DNA of 6,923 nt from Gammaproteobacteria bacterium. Lineage in GTDB: Bacteria > Pseudomonadota > Gammaproteobacteria > Pseudomonadales > Porticoccaceae. Under the pieces are notes generated by a model that worked only from the letters and a program-made list of their open reading frames with translations, ran no database searches and was not told where the DNA came from. Where the stretch lies: NCBI GenBank assembly GCA_003646355.1, contig QNFO01000058.1, positions 1-6,923 on the forward strand, read 5' to 3'. The position numbers were made by a program, and so were the translations under genes. Shown here piece after piece: positions 6,318 through 6,923 of this stretch (position 1 is the stretch's first letter; each line of letters starts with the position of its first letter).

Positions 6318-6531
6318 AGTAAACAACTCCCGTATAGCTATTTTAAAGTGATAAATAATTTGTAATTACATTCACACTATAGCAATATCAAAAAATATGT
6401 ATACTTTAAATCCGCCTCAACAATTAACCGCGAAGCTTGTTTTCCGACGTTAATTCAAATGATTTTAATCACCCAAGCCAAACTAGCGGCCACATTTATA
6501 GAGCTCATTTATTCATCAGGAGATCCATCGT
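6318..6531. promoter_or_regulatory. Divergent intergenic promoter region
   Basis: This 214-base AT-rich gap separates two divergent genes, so it must hold both promoters or sit between leaders. On the - strand, TTGAGG (6420-6415) and TATTTT (6397-6392) are 17 bases apart, a moderate sigma-70-like match that would give a leader of about 70 bases. A 10-bp perfect palindrome TGTAATTACA lies at 6361-6370, just downstream of the predicted start, and could be an operator. No convincing + strand promoter stood out; TTGTTT at 6438 with TGATTT 17 bases on is weak. Confidence 0.35.
6518..6522 (+). promoter_or_regulatory. Ribosome binding site of the GlcG/HbpS-like gene
   Basis: AGGAG at 6518-6522 lies 9 bases before ATG 6532. 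It fixes the start of the rightmost gene, whose frame runs off the window and could be missed by a search that requires a stop codon. Confidence 0.8.
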
Positions 6532-6923
6532 ATGCGAGAACTCACATTATCCGAAGTAGAAACACTCCTCAAAGAAGGCGTTGCTTACGCACAATCTGTC
6601 GGCAGAGCCAGTACCGTTGCTGTTGTCGATTTTGGTGGGCATTTGCGCGGCGTGTTACGGCCAGAGAAAGGTCGCATCGCTAACCCTCCAATCGCCGAAA
6701 AGAAAGCATGGACGTCTGCAGCCTTGCAAAGGCCAACCAGTCTGGTGCGAGAACTCATGCTGCCCGGCGCCTTCGGTTATGGCTTACAACATACCGATAA
6801 CCGCTTTTGTATCGTCGCCGGAGGCTTCCCGATTTATGATGAAGAGGGTGATCTTATTGGCGCGATAGGTACTAGTGGTGGCTCTATTGAGGAAGACTGC
6901 GAGTGCTGCCTGGTCGGCATGCG
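6532..6923 (+). CDS. GlcG/HbpS-like (DUF336, heme-binding type) protein, 3' partial
   Basis: From ATG 6532 an open frame of 130 codons continues past the right edge. It starts MRELTLSEVETLLKEGVAYA and has the domain hallmarks VAVVDFGGHLRGVLRPE (29-45), a helix with IAEKKAWTSAALQRPT (54-69), and VAGGFPIYDEEGDLIGAIGTSGG (95-117) followed by an acidic EED. This matches the family containing GlcG of the glycolate locus and the secreted heme sensor HbpS; many members are small stand-alone proteins encoded next to oxidoreductase genes, and few have known functions. No signal peptide is seen, so it is probably cytoplasmic. Domain length is near 135-140 residues, so little should be missing. After the final motif it reads DCECCLVGM, with three Cys (123, 125, 126) where relatives as I recall them have acidic or small residues. 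It is transcribed divergently from the ATC-hydrolase-like operon and may share its control. Confidence 0.88.
   Translation, partial: MRELTLSEVETLLKEGVAYAQSVGRASTVAVVDFGGHLRGVLRPEKGRIANPPIAEKKAWTSAALQRPTSLVRELMLPGAFGYGLQHTDNRFCIVAGGFPIYDEEGDLIGAIGTSGGSIEEDCECCLVGM

Noticed and set aside
6459..6868. Two + strand ORFs (74 and 95 codons) at the right end.
   Set aside because: They are out of frame with the GlcG/HbpS-like gene starting at 6532, which has the ribosome binding site and the family motifs.

Overview
The window looks like accessory chromosomal DNA of a proteobacterium, most likely a gammaproteobacterium of marine or environmental type. This is inferred from moderate GC, AGGAG-type ribosome binding sites, closely packed genes and the enzyme families present; no rRNA, tRNA or taxonomic marker gene is in view. 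All eight recognisable genes encode enzymes or small ligand-binding proteins. I saw no transposase, integrase, CRISPR array, tRNA, phage gene or toxin-antitoxin pair.

Layout. (1) Bases 1-596, + strand: the 3' part of an AhpD-like carboxymuconolactone decarboxylase family gene whose start lies left of the window. (2) Bases 597-799: a spacer with a possible 31-codon ORF (708-803) that overlaps the next start by ATGA. (3) Bases 800-1240, + strand: a hotdog-fold acyl-CoA thioesterase. (4) Bases 1241-1312: a short convergent junction with a hairpin. (5) Bases 1313-3481, - strand: a probable two-gene operon, PAPS-dependent sulfotransferase then an acyl-CoA dehydrogenase-fold flavoprotein. (6) Bases 3482-3787: a 306-base intergenic region with a near-perfect 24-bp palindrome next to a weak promoter candidate for the sulfotransferase. 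(7) Bases 3788-6317, - strand: a probable three-gene operon, a Cys-rich protein resembling L-2-amino-thiazoline-4-carboxylate hydrolase, then a cholesterol-oxidase-type GMC flavoprotein, then a GFA-family zinc protein. (8) Bases 6318-6531: an AT-rich divergent promoter region. (9) From 6532 to the right edge, + strand: the 5' part of a GlcG/HbpS-like (DUF336) gene.

How the genes may work together. Alcohol oxidation (GMC), sulfonation, an acyl-CoA dehydrogenase-like flavoprotein, thioester hydrolysis and a thiol/zinc aldehyde-handling protein would fit breakdown or modification of a lipid- or sterol-like hydroxylated compound. That is inference from families and gene order; no gene fixes the substrate. 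The most notable sequence-level points are that the acyl-CoA dehydrogenase homologue lacks the catalytic glutamate at both places where this family usually puts it, and that the GMC protein has proline where cholesterol oxidases have their catalytic asparagine. Both suggest chemistry that differs from the family label. I did not find a system I could defend as wholly new.
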